Assembly (NCBI GenBank): GCA_003576845.1
Contig: QEVJ01000057.1
Location: 1 to 34,197 of the forward strand
Direction of reading: 5' to 3'
From: Planctomycetota bacterium
Lineage (GTDB): Bacteria > Planctomycetota > Planctomycetia > Pirellulales > PLA5
Length of the DNA stretch: 34,197 bases
Part shown: one piece after another, positions 16,857 through 24,340 of the stretch
Numbering within the stretch: position 1 is the stretch's first letter
How the letters are laid out: each line of letters begins with the position of its first letter
Program-made: the position numbers and the translations under genes
The notes under the pieces: model-generated
The model's database searches: none
What the model was told of the DNA's origin: nothing
Seen by the model: the letters and a program-made list of their open reading frames with translations, nothing else

Positions 16857-16933
16857 AATCCCGAATCCCGAATCCCGAATCCCGAATCCCGAATCCCGAA
16901 TCCCGAATCCCGAATCCCGAATCCCGAATCCCG
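16857..16933. repeat. Eleven perfect tandem copies of the heptamer AATCCCG
   Basis: Copies start every 7 nt from 16857 to 16927 with no mismatch, which implies recent expansion or active homogenisation. The array ends 2 nt before the ATG at 16936, so it fills the position where a ribosome binding site would normally lie. An open frame passes through it from about 16804, but only as a repetitive IPNPESR string. Confidence 0.95.
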
Positions 16934-16935
16934 CC

Positions 16936-19329
16936 ATGCGACTCACTCTCCGCACGATGCTTGCCCACCTCGATGGGATACTCGACCCGGCCGACAGCGA
17001 GGACCTGGCTCGCAAGATCGCCGAGAACGAATTTGCCGGGACGCTGGCCCAGCGGATCGGCGAGGTGACAAAACGGCTGCGGCTCGGCGCGCCGAAGGTG
17101 CTCGGCAAAGGCACGGCGCTCGATCCGAACACCGTGGCCGAGTATCTCGACAGCACGCTGGCCTCGGAGCGGATGCCGGATTTCGAGAAGGTCTGCCTGG
17201 AGTCCGACGTGCACTTGGCGGAGGTCGCCGCGTGCCATCACATTCTCACGATGATCGTGGGCCAGCCCGCGCTAGTCGACCCGGAAAGTCGCCAACGGAT
17301 GTACGCGATCGGCCGCCGTAGCGAGCCGGTCGGGGCCAACGGCAACGGCGCGGCGGAAGTATCCGCGGCGGCTGCGACGATGGCGGCGCACGGGGCCGCG
17401 GTCGATGATCCGTCGGTGTCGGTTGACGGCTTTCCGACGCAGCGCGCGACCCAAGTCGAGCCGGCAAAGCCGAAGGTGCCGGACTATTTGCGCGAGGGCG
17501 CCCGACAACAGAAAATGACGACCGCCATGATCGCGGTGGCGGCCGTCGGACTGACGATCGCCGTGCTCGCGTTCAAGGATCGGCTGCTGAGCCTGGTCGG
17601 ATTTGGGCCGGCGGACACGACGGCGTCAGTGGAGGGCGAGGCGGGCGACACCGGGAGCGCTTCGAACGGAGCGTCGCAGCCAAAAGCGCCGCCCTCCGCG
17701 TCGGCGCCTGCCGAAGGGGCGAAACCGGCGACTGCGACGGACGGTCCGGACGCGGCTGCCCCGCGCGACGCCGACGTGAAGCAGACGGCGCCTCCAACGG
17801 CAGGCGATATTCCTGCTGCGCCCGCGCCGAGAGATGTTCGAGCGGACGAGAGCGCGACGGCGCCGCTGCCGGGCCGTGAGAATGGCGAGCCGATTGCCCC
17901 GGGTGAATCACCCGGGGCTAAATCGGAAGACGCAACTCCGCCTCCGCCGCCAGCGCCGCCGTCCGATGGCCCGCAACAGCCCGCCGCCGCGCCTCGGGCC
18001 GAACGGGCCGAGCCGGTTGGCAAGCTCGTGTCCGGCGATCAGTTGCTGCTCCGCTTCGACCGCCAGGCCGGCGACGGCGGCGATTGGCTCCGCGTGCCCG
18101 ACAACGGCATGATCTTTGGCGGCGATCTGGTCGTGGCATTGCCGACGTTTCGTCCCCGGCTCGTGCTGACGGGCGGTTTGCTCGTCGAGTTGATCGCCGA
18201 CAGCCGCGACGGGACGATCGTCGAAATGCTGGCGCCCGACGCGAATGGAACGCAGGGCCTTCGCGTATGGCACGGCCGCCTGGCGAAGGTATCCGCGCCC
18301 GGGCGTCAGAACGTGCCGCTGCGGATCGCGTTCGGCAAGCAAGTCGCCACGGTCACGCTGACCGACACGACGACCGTGTTGGCCGCAAGCGTCGAGCACG
18401 CCTATCAACCGGGCGAAGATCCGATGGCAATCGCCGAGCCGCTGCTGGCGACGTTTATGACGACGTCCGGTGCGGTGGACGTCGCGGTTGAAGGCCAGCG
18501 GCCGGTGATGCTCAACGAGGCGATGCGGCTGACGATCGGCGCGATGGACGCGAAAGTCGACGTGGCGGCGCCGGAGCCGCTCAGTTCGCCGCCACGGTGG
18601 CTCGACAAGCCGGAGGTCGAGTGGCTCGATGCCAATGCCGCGACGCAGTTGATGCGCGACCTGACTCCGACGGCGTCGGTCGGCGTCATCCTCGCCGAGC
18701 AATTTCACGGCCGGCGTCTCGAAGGGCAATCGCTGGCGGCCCGGTCGTTCGGCTATTTGGGCCGGTTCGACCCGCTGGTCAAAGCGGCTCTTAAGAACGA
18801 AACGCTCACCTGGAACTGGCGAGAAAAATCGCTCGAGGGATTGCGGCAAGCGATCCGCCGCGGCCCCGCCACGGCTTCGCTCGTGCGCGATGCGATCGCG
18901 AAGGAGTTCGGCGACCGCAACGGCGGCGTAATGTATCGGATGTTGTGCGGCTACAGCCCGGCGGATTTGAAAGGCGGTGCGGACGTCCGGCTCATCGAGA
19001 ATCTCGAACACGACGAGTTGCCGTTCCGTTCGCTCGCAATCTTCAACCTCAGTTCGATCACCGGCGCATCGCTCGGTTATCAACCGGAAGCGCGCGAGAA
19101 CCAGCGGCGAATGTGGGCCGTGCGGTGGCGCGAAAAGTTGCAGCGGAAAGAGATCGCCTACCGCGAGGCGAAGCCCCCTGCGGGTCCGCCATCGGCGCCC
19201 CCTTCGCCCGCGCCGGGTGCGCCTACGCCTGCGGAGACGGGCGACGAAGCAGCCCGCGATGTCGCGCCGCTTGCCGACCCGCCAGCGGAAACGCCGCCGC
19301 CTCCCGCGGCTACGCCGGATGGACGATAG
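16936..19329 (+). CDS. Single-pass membrane protein with FecR-like region, unknown function
   Basis: The 797-residue protein begins MRLTLRTMLAHLDGI. Residues 1-130 are helical. The stretch VAEYLDSTLASERMPDFEKVC followed by HLAEVAACHH is reminiscent of a degenerate anti-sigma zinc-finger (ZF-HC2-like) domain. One membrane helix lies at about 195-214 (MIAVAAVGLTIAVLAFK). A long Pro/Ala linker (about 220-355) follows, then a beta-rich region with FMTTSGAVDVAVEGQRPVML near residue 508, similar to FecR-type domains. A helical C-terminal part (about 555-750) precedes a Pro-rich tail. This order suggests a cytoplasmic regulatory head and an exported sensor-like part, but that is inference. The start at 16936 directly follows the heptamer array and has no normal ribosome binding site. 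Confidence 0.78.
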   Translation: MRLTLRTMLAHLDGILDPADSEDLARKIAENEFAGTLAQRIGEVTKRLRLGAPKVLGKGTALDPNTVAEYLDSTLASERMPDFEKVCLESDVHLAEVAACHHILTMIVGQPALVDPESRQRMYAIGRRSEPVGANGNGAAEVSAAAATMAAHGAAVDDPSVSVDGFPTQRATQVEPAKPKVPDYLREGARQQKMTTAMIAVAAVGLTIAVLAFKDRLLSLVGFGPADTTASVEGEAGDTGSASNGASQPKAPPSASAPAEGAKPATATDGPDAAAPRDADVKQTAPPTAGDIPAAPAPRDVRADESATAPLPGRENGEPIAPGESPGAKSEDATPPPPPAPPSDGPQQPAAAPRAERAEPVGKLVSGDQLLLRFDRQAGDGGDWLRVPDNGMIFGGDLVVALPTFRPRLVLTGGLLVELIADSRDGTIVEMLAPDANGTQGLRVWHGRLAKVSAPGRQNVPLRIAFGKQVATVTLTDTTTVLAASVEHAYQPGEDPMAIAEPLLATFMTTSGAVDVAVEGQRPVMLNEAMRLTIGAMDAKVDVAAPEPLSSPPRWLDKPEVEWLDANAATQLMRDLTPTASVGVILAEQFHGRRLEGQSLAARSFGYLGRFDPLVKAALKNETLTWNWREKSLEGLRQAIRRGPATASLVRDAIAKEFGDRNGGVMYRMLCGYSPADLKGGADVRLIENLEHDELPFRSLAIFNLSSITGASLGYQPEARENQRRMWAVRWREKLQRKEIAYREAKPPAGPPSAPPSPAPGAPTPAETGDEAARDVAPLADPPAETPPPPAATPDGR

Positions 19330-19388
19330 CCGGCTGCCTTGCACCGCCGGTTCGCGCATGGCGGCGCTATCGTCGCGCACCGGAACGA

Positions 19389-20591
19389 TCAGCCGACGGC
19401 AATTCGCTCGAACACCTTTTCGCCACCGCAATACGTTGCCTGTGCTTCGAACGTATTGGGAACGTGCGTTTTTTGGGCGGGCGACGACCGCAATCGGAAG
19501 CACGCCAAGTCCGCGATTGCGCCGACTTCGAGACCCATCGGCGCGGGTGTGGGATCGAGCAATCGCGCGGGGCGAATACTCGCCGCGTCAACCGCTGCTC
19601 GAAGATCCGCTCCCGCAAACGCCATCAGATTCGCCACGCCGTCGCCGATCGGCCGCGACGCGCCGGCGAGCAATTGCCGCTGCCCGGCGATAACGAGGCG
19701 GCCGTCATCCAGGATTTCCAGGTCGCACAACTCGCTTGCATAGCGGCCCGGCGGCAACCCGGCGAGCCCGGACAAGTCGCTTACGAGCACGACCCGCTCC
19801 GCGGTTTTGGCGCGCCAGAAGGTTTTCACGACTTCCGCCGGCAAGTGATGCCCGTCGACGATCAGGCTCGCGGTGAGCCGGTCTTCGGCCAGTTGGTCCC
19901 AAAGGTAGTTGGGATGCCGGGGCAGTTCCCGATGCGCGCCGTTGCCCAGGTGCGTGCTCATCGACGCTCCGGCATCGACCGCGGCGCGAATCTGATCGGA
20001 GGTCGCCGCCGTGTGGCCGATCGACACGACGATTTTCTCGCTGGCGGCCCGAGCAATGAACTTGGGCGCGTTTTCGTACTCGGGCGAGAGCGTGACGAGT
20101 CCAATCCGTCCCCCGGCCGCGTCGTTGAGCCGCGCGAACTCGTCCCAATCCGGCGGCCGACAGTGGGCCAGGGGATGTGCCCCACGCGGGCCGTCGATGG
20201 GCGAAATGAACGGGCCTTCCAAATGAATCGCGAGCACGCGACGGGCGACTTGGCCGTCCGCGTCGCAGGCCGCGGCGATGGTCTTCATCGCGTGGGCGAG
20301 CACGTCGAAACCCGCGGTCGTCACGGTGGGGCAGAATCGCGTGACGCCGAACTCGGCCATCCGCCGCATGATCGCCGCAACATTTTCGACCGTCAAATCG
20401 GCCGAGCTAAACTCCTGCCCGCCGTAGCCATTGACCTGGAGATCGACGAAGCCCGGAGCGATCCACGCGAGCTCGCCGCCCTGATGGCGATCGTCGAGCG
20501 GTTCAATCGACGCAATCCTGGCGCCGCGCACCTCGAGTGTCACTGCCTCGGCAGTGTCGTAGCGTCGCACAATCAGCGTCGTAGACGTCAT
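19389..20591 (-). CDS. nagA: N-acetylglucosamine-6-phosphate deacetylase-like amidohydrolase
   Basis: This 400-residue amidohydrolase-superfamily enzyme should deacetylate N-acetylglucosamine-6-phosphate in amino-sugar and wall recycling. NagA signatures in order are APGFVDLQVNGYGG, HLEGPFISP (metal Glu), VSIGHTAATSDQ (metal His), STHLGNGAH (metal His), IVDGHHL (substrate His) and VLVSDLSGLAG, with the catalytic Asp at the normal TDA site. Two motifs differ from the textbook form: THLGNGAH instead of THLFNAM, and SDLSG instead of TDA. It is therefore a divergent NagA and could act on a related amino sugar. The start at 20591 gives MTSTTLIVRRYDT. A strong terminator lies only 16 nt upstream, so it needs its own promoter or is controlled by readthrough. 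Confidence 0.86.
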   Translation of the reverse strand: MTSTTLIVRRYDTAEAVTLEVRGARIASIEPLDDRHQGGELAWIAPGFVDLQVNGYGGQEFSSADLTVENVAAIMRRMAEFGVTRFCPTVTTAGFDVLAHAMKTIAAACDADGQVARRVLAIHLEGPFISPIDGPRGAHPLAHCRPPDWDEFARLNDAAGGRIGLVTLSPEYENAPKFIARAASEKIVVSIGHTAATSDQIRAAVDAGASMSTHLGNGAHRELPRHPNYLWDQLAEDRLTASLIVDGHHLPAEVVKTFWRAKTAERVVLVSDLSGLAGLPPGRYASELCDLEILDDGRLVIAGQRQLLAGASRPIGDGVANLMAFAGADLRAAVDAASIRPARLLDPTPAPMGLEVGAIADLACFRLRSSPAQKTHVPNTFEAQATYCGGEKVFERIAVG

Positions 20592-20606
20592 GGCAAAGGC
20601 AGATGT

Positions 20607-20653
20607 GAAAACAAAAATGCGGCGGCCGGCGCATGGCGCGCCGTTGCCGCCGC
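20607..20653 (-). terminator. Rho-independent terminator between the small basic gene and nagA
   Basis: On the minus strand GCGGCGGC pairs with GCCGCCGC (20646-20653 with 20619-20626). An inner GGCGC/GCGCC extends the stem, and it is followed by ATTTTTGTTTT. It ends only 16 nt before the nagA start codon. That position suits either an ordinary terminator of the upstream gene or an attenuator for nagA. Confidence 0.85.
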
Positions 20654-20694
20654 GTTTGTGTGGCAAATAACACGTCGCTCGCCCATGGGCGATT

Positions 20695-20880
20695 CTACCA
20701 CATCATCCGCTTCTTGCGGCGCCGGTGGATGCCGTTGTACGACGTCGGGGCCGTGCCGGTGCGCCCTTGTTTCTTGCGCTTGTATTCCGGCCGGTCGCCG
20801 ACCCGCTCGGGCTGCTGACGGCGCTGTTGAGAAAAGAGCCCAAAGTCCAATTCATCGTCGCGATCTTCGGTGTCTCGCAT
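20695..20880 (-). CDS. Small basic protein, HRRRKKR-tail family, copy 1
   Basis: This 61-residue protein has an acidic start (MRDTEDRDDELDFGLF), a Gln/Arg/Lys-rich middle and the tail SYNGIHRRRKKRMMW. The tail is shared with two neighbouring genes on the same strand: HRRRKKR is identical in all three although the codons differ at synonymous positions, which argues for selection on the protein. The start at 20880 has GGGAG 7 nt upstream; the longer frame before it is not protein-like. A strong terminator follows the stop. No known domain, signal peptide or cysteine is present. The charge suggests binding to nucleic acid or ribosomes, which is inference only. Confidence 0.82.
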   Translation of the reverse strand: MRDTEDRDDELDFGLFSQQRRQQPERVGDRPEYKRKKQGRTGTAPTSYNGIHRRRKKRMMW

Positions 20881-21028
20881 AAGACATCTCCCAGGAAAAC
20901 GAGGAAACAAAACCGGTTGTAAAACTGCGCTCCGGCGCGGGCCGACAAAAGCCGGCAGTGCCAAGGCGCAATACGTGGGTATTTGCAGATGGGGCAACTG
21001 GCGCAGGCGCGAAGCGCTCGCCGCTTGC

Positions 21029-21217
21029 CTACCACTGAATTCGTTTCTTCCGGCGGCGGTGCAAGCCGTTGAACGAGGCGGTCGCGTTGCCCTGGCGCTT
21101 GGGCCGTGCGCTTCGCTTGAACGCAGGCTGACTCGGCGCGTCTTCGCTGCGCGAACGCCGGCGCTCGTCGCGGTCCTGGTCGTCGTGCTCTTCGTAGCCT
21201 TCCAAAATGCGGGCCAT
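21029..21217 (-). CDS. Small basic protein, HRRRKKR-tail family, copy 2
   Basis: This 62-residue protein starts MARILEGYEEHDDQDRDERR, has a basic Ser/Arg/Lys middle, and ends SFNGLHRRRKKRIQW. Layout and tail match the copies at 20695-20880 and 22623-22802. Outside the last 15 or so residues the sequences barely align, so the conserved element is the tail. A GGCAGAG stretch lies just upstream of the start. It lies between copy 1 and the degenerate receiver gene, all on the minus strand with gaps of 128-148 nt, so a shared transcript is possible. The function is unknown. Confidence 0.8.
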   Translation of the reverse strand: MARILEGYEEHDDQDRDERRRSRSEDAPSQPAFKRSARPKRQGNATASFNGLHRRRKKRIQW

Positions 21218-21345
21218 CGTGCTCTGCCTTTCGTCTGGCGGATTAAAACCGAAACTTCACGTAACCGAGCGCGACCGGCCGCGAGGCGCCGCTGGGGGAA
21301 CCTCGATGCCGTCGCTCGCGAAAACTTGCTGTTCTGCGAACCTCT

Positions 21346-21885
21346 CTATGAACGCCCCCGGCGACGCGAGGCGTTGCGAGCCGGACCACGCCGCGCGTGC
21401 GGAACGGCCGGCGTTGAAACGGAATTGCGCTCGAGCACTTTTCCGGCTTCCTCGAAAACGATCGACAGGTCGTGCGCGTCGGCCACGCCCGGCAAGACCA
21501 GCCAGGCCCCGAGCTGCCGCGCCCAAATCTCGTCTTGCGGCGCGAGCGCCTCGCGCCCGCAAGCCGCCATCAAGTGGCCCGGCTCGCGGGAAAGCCGCTC
21601 GAACAACCATCGATTCCCGTTCGCGGGCCGGTCTACGTCGTCGTGCACGTCGACCACGACCAACGGTGTCGCGCTCCGCCGCGATTCTTCCCAAGCCAAC
21701 TCGGCGTCGGCGAACACGAGCGGCAGCCAGCCGCCCTCGATCGCCGCCCGGCGCAATACGTCGCGGCGTTCGGCATGCGCCGAGACCACGAGACACTGCC
21801 GCATCGAGACGAGTTGCCCCGTCGCGACCGTGGACGCGGGTTCCGACGCCGTAGCCAGCGCCGCTTTCGGATTGTCGTAGGACAT
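21346..21885 (-). CDS. Degenerate receiver-like protein
   Basis: The 179-residue protein has a central region (about 29-150) that reads like a CheY-type receiver: CLVVSAHAERRDVLRRA as strand 1 and helix 1, PLVVVDVHDD with Asp79 at the phosphorylation position, then a GAWLVLPG segment. The acidic pair after strand 1 is replaced by SAH, and the usual Lys before Pro near the end of the domain is missing. It is therefore probably a pseudo-receiver that is not phosphorylated in the normal way. The N-terminal 27 and C-terminal 30 residues are low-complexity, and the latter is Arg-rich. AGGTAA upstream of 21885 supports the start; an internal ATG at 21804 is possible. It sits between two HRRRKKR-tail genes. 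A regulatory partnership is speculation. Confidence 0.7.
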   Translation of the reverse strand: MSYDNPKAALATASEPASTVATGQLVSMRQCLVVSAHAERRDVLRRAAIEGGWLPLVFADAELAWEESRRSATPLVVVDVHDDVDRPANGNRWLFERLSREPGHLMAACGREALAPQDEIWARQLGAWLVLPGVADAHDLSIVFEEAGKVLERNSVSTPAVPHARRGPARNASRRRGRS

Positions 21886-22622
21886 AGGGTGTTACCTGAT
21901 TCGGTTCGTTTGGCGATTACATCCCTGCGCATGGCGCAACGTTCGCGGTTGCCGCGCGGAAGCTGTTCCGCAACTACGGTCGACCGCGTTGACGCCGCGC
22001 CGGAATTTTTCCGCGCGACGCCCACGTTGCGACGCTCCTCACCGCCCGATTGCTCGACGCATCAACGGCGCGGCTTGGCGCGCGCCTATGAACACGCCTC
22101 GCCGCGACATGCGAGATGTCGAGCAAGCAGACCCGGTTCGATGTCGACGCGCGCGCCGCCAGCGCGGCCTTGCCGCGCGGCGCCGAAGCGCGTATTGGTT
22201 CGCCGATTGAGTCCGCAATCGCGCCAGGACTGCCGCGTGTAAGCGACATCGACTTCGACGCTCGGTCAGGCATTCGGCCGCACGAGGTGTTCGTACAACC
22301 GAATGCACATGGCCGAGTGAAGCACGTCGCCGCTCGTCACACGGATTCTCAGGCGGTTTTGCCGCTCGATCGGAAGTTTGCTTGCGTTAAGCGCCGCGCG
22401 CGACGCGCAGCACTTCACGCTTATTCGGTTCGGCATCCCGGCACAGGCGCGACAAACTGCGCTGCCGCGATGCGGTGAATTGGTCGCGACGCGGTGCACC
22501 GGCGCATGGTCGCGCGCGGGCTACGCCGACGAGCAACACCGCCACGGGACCAGGCTCGCTTGACACGCGGCTCGCCAAATGCACGGCCGATGCCATGCGT
22601 AGCGCGCAACGTTGCCCTCGAC
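21886..22622. other. About 740 bases without a credible gene; GC-rich hairpins
   Basis: Open frames here on both strands are short, overlap each other and are Arg/Ala-rich as expected by chance at this GC content. Several hairpins are visible: GCGGAA-GCTG-TTCCGC (about 21956-21971), CGGAA/TTCCG with GC-rich flanks (about 21997-22017), and GCGCGGC-CTT-GCCGCGC (22162-22178). It may contain long leaders or a small RNA, but no known RNA family was recognised. Confidence 0.4.
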
Positions 22623-22802
22623 CTACCAACTCCAGCGCTTCTTGCGCCGGCGGTGCAGGCCGTTGAATCCCACCGGGCGCGCCGCCCGCCGCGTCGTGTT
22701 CGTCTTGCGGCTGCGACGCGGCTTGACTTGCTCGGAGCTACGCTCGAAATCGGCCTGATAGTCGGGCGTGGTTCCGCCGTACCAAATGACGGCTGTGCTC
22801 AT
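22623..22802 (-). CDS. Small basic protein, HRRRKKR-tail family, copy 3 (59 residues)
   Basis: This ORF is short enough to be dropped by a 60-residue cutoff. It reads MSTAVIWYGGTTPDYQADFE, then an Arg/Lys/Thr-rich middle, then GFNGLHRRRKKRWSW. The start is supported by GGAG 7 nt upstream of ATG 22802. The tail is nearly identical in protein to the two copies at 20.7-21.2 kb but uses different Arg codons, so it is neither a recent duplication nor a DNA repeat. It stands alone, with no ORF for about 740 nt downstream and about 300 nt upstream. The longer minus-strand frame that overlaps it in another phase lacks any such support. Confidence 0.8.
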   Translation of the reverse strand: MSTAVIWYGGTTPDYQADFERSSEQVKPRRSRKTNTTRRAARPVGFNGLHRRRKKRWSW

Positions 22803-23100
22803 GACTCACTCCAAAGTTGTGGACTTCAATGCCTTCGGCCCCCGTGGGCCGCTGCACCGTGCCGGCGCAACGTCCAACGCAGCACGTGCGTTGGCTGCCA
22901 AATGCAAAAGCAGCCGCGATGCCAATGTGGCAATCGCGTGCCATGTCGCTCCGCAAGCGCTGGAGCGGTCGGAGGTTACGGCCGAAGCGAAGGCACGATC
23001 GGGCCGCGTTCGGCAAGCGTGCGGCTCACCGATACGAGGAGACGCCGGCGAGCAAGAATTGCGACGAGACGCCTGAGGTTCGCGGACTTACGCCGCCGTT
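22803..23100 (-). other. Upstream region of the third small basic gene with a hairpin
   Basis: About 298 nt without a gene. A perfect 7-bp stem (CCAACGC at 22874-22880 with GCGTTGG at 22888-22894, 7-nt loop) lies 72 nt before the start of the 59-residue protein and could be part of its leader. Near the glycosyltransferase end, TTCACCA (23099-23105) and TGGTGAA (23129-23135) also pair. Confidence 0.4.
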
Positions 23101-24282
23101 TCACCAGTTCGATGAGGTCTCACCGGTTTGGTGAAGTGGATGGAGGTCCGGCTGGCGATTCCCGGCCGCGTCCGCGACTTCCCGATAATGCCGGAGCAAC
23201 ACGGCGGCGGCATTTCGAGCATCGAATGCCTCGACGGCTCGCCGCCGCGCGGCTTCGCCGAGCCGGCGGCGCTCCTCGGCGCAGGCCAGCAACGCAGCAA
23301 TCGACGCGGCCATGGCGACCGGATCGTTTGGCGCAACCAATCGCGCGGCGCTCGCCTCGGGTGGAAAGATTTCGCGCGTGCCGCCCGTATCGGTCGTAAC
23401 GATTGCGAGTCCCGACGCCGCCGCTTCGAGCAGCACGCGACCGAGCGGCTCCTGTCGTGCCGCGTGGGCGAGCATCGTCAGTTCCGGCATGATCTCGGCG
23501 ACATCGTCGCGCTCGCCGAGCCAGAACACGCGCCGGGGGATCACCCGCGTCGCTTCGACCAATTGTTCCTCGATCCGCCGGGTTTCCGCCTTGTCCGAAT
23601 AGCACGCGCCGACGAGGACGAAGGCGGCATCGTCGAAACGCGCAAGCACATCGCGGGCGGCGTCGAGGAGGACATCCCACCCTTTTCGCAGCGAAACCTG
23701 TCCGACGGCCCCGATCAAGCTAACGCCCGGCGACAGGCCAAGCTCGCGGTGCAACCAGCCGTTGGGCGTCCTAGGACAAAAGGCGTCTAGATCAACGCCG
23801 TTGTACGCGACGTGGGTCTTCTCCCCGTCCACACCCGCGGCGACGTGATAATCGCGCACCGCATGGCTCACCGCCAACAGCCGCGAATTGAAGTTGAGTC
23901 CCGCGATGGCGGCCCGGCTTTGACCGACGATATCCCGCACGTGAGCGATGCTTGGAATCCCGAGCGTCGAACAGACCGGCCCGACGACGCGTCCCGTCGC
24001 CAGACTGTTGGCGTGCACGAGTTCGGGCCGCAGCGCCGCGAGAATGGCGGCGAGTTCTCGTTCTGCCAGGCCGCTTTGTTTGGTTCCGTGTGCGTCGCGT
24101 CCGGCAGTCCAGGGAATGACTGTCGCGCCGAGCGCCGCGAACGCTTGGGCCAATCCCGAGTCCGGCACGATGGTGTGGATTCGCACGCCTGCCTCGCGCA
24201 AACACGGCAATAGGGCCAGGAGCGACCGTTCGCCGCCGAGCAGCGTCGGAAACTCGCATACGACGGCGGCATCGAGTGCCAT
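23101..24282 (-). CDS. Glycosyltransferase family 4 protein
   Basis: This GT-B fold glycosyltransferase of about 393 residues transfers a sugar from a nucleotide-sugar donor in polysaccharide or glycolipid synthesis. The N-terminal acceptor domain includes VVCEFPTLLGGERSLLALL and RPELVHANSLATGRV. The C-terminal domain starts near AVGQVSLRKGWDVLL and contains the retaining-enzyme EX7E motif (EPLGRVLLEAAASG) followed by TTDTGGTREIF. MALDAAVVCEF at 24282 is chosen as start. An in-frame ATG at 24327 lies inside a 13-bp inverted repeat and would add residues not typical of the family. Neither start has a clear ribosome binding site. The gene is divergent from the giant exoprotein gene, and no other polysaccharide genes adjoin it. 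Confidence 0.88.
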   Translation of the reverse strand: MALDAAVVCEFPTLLGGERSLLALLPCLREAGVRIHTIVPDSGLAQAFAALGATVIPWTAGRDAHGTKQSGLAERELAAILAALRPELVHANSLATGRVVGPVCSTLGIPSIAHVRDIVGQSRAAIAGLNFNSRLLAVSHAVRDYHVAAGVDGEKTHVAYNGVDLDAFCPRTPNGWLHRELGLSPGVSLIGAVGQVSLRKGWDVLLDAARDVLARFDDAAFVLVGACYSDKAETRRIEEQLVEATRVIPRRVFWLGERDDVAEIMPELTMLAHAARQEPLGRVLLEAAASGLAIVTTDTGGTREIFPPEASAARLVAPNDPVAMAASIAALLACAEERRRLGEAARRRAVEAFDARNAAAVLLRHYREVADAAGNRQPDLHPLHQTGETSSNW

Positions 24283-24309
24283 GTCTGGTGAAACCCACGG
24301 CGCGAACCG

Positions 24310-24340
24310 GCCAACAAAAAACCGCATGTTTTTTGTTGGC
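24310..24340. promoter_or_regulatory. Perfect 13-bp inverted repeat with A/T tracts
   Basis: GCCAACAAAAAAC (24310-24322) and GTTTTTTGTTGGC (24328-24340) are exact complements around CGCAT. The position is just upstream of the glycosyltransferase start, at the edge of the AT-rich divergent promoter zone. It could be an operator or a structured leader. Confidence 0.7.

Noticed and set aside
16857-16933. Heptamer array considered as a CRISPR or as a coding IPNPESR repeat
   Set aside because: No spacers exist, and the upstream coding reading is only a translation of the DNA repeat; the protein starts more naturally at 16936.
17908-19503. 531-codon minus-strand open frame opposite the membrane protein gene
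   Set aside because: Arg-rich shadow of the plus-strand codons without a start context or domain.
18945-20882. 645-codon open frame on the plus strand across the end of the membrane protein gene and opposite nagA
   Set aside because: It is antisense to nagA, Arg/Gly-rich with no domain, and overlaps a clear gene; such frames arise from GC-rich codon bias.
22116-22499. Overlapping open frames on both strands in the 21.9-22.6 kb block
   Set aside because: No ribosome binding sites, mutually overlapping and Arg/Ala/His-rich; treated as noncoding.
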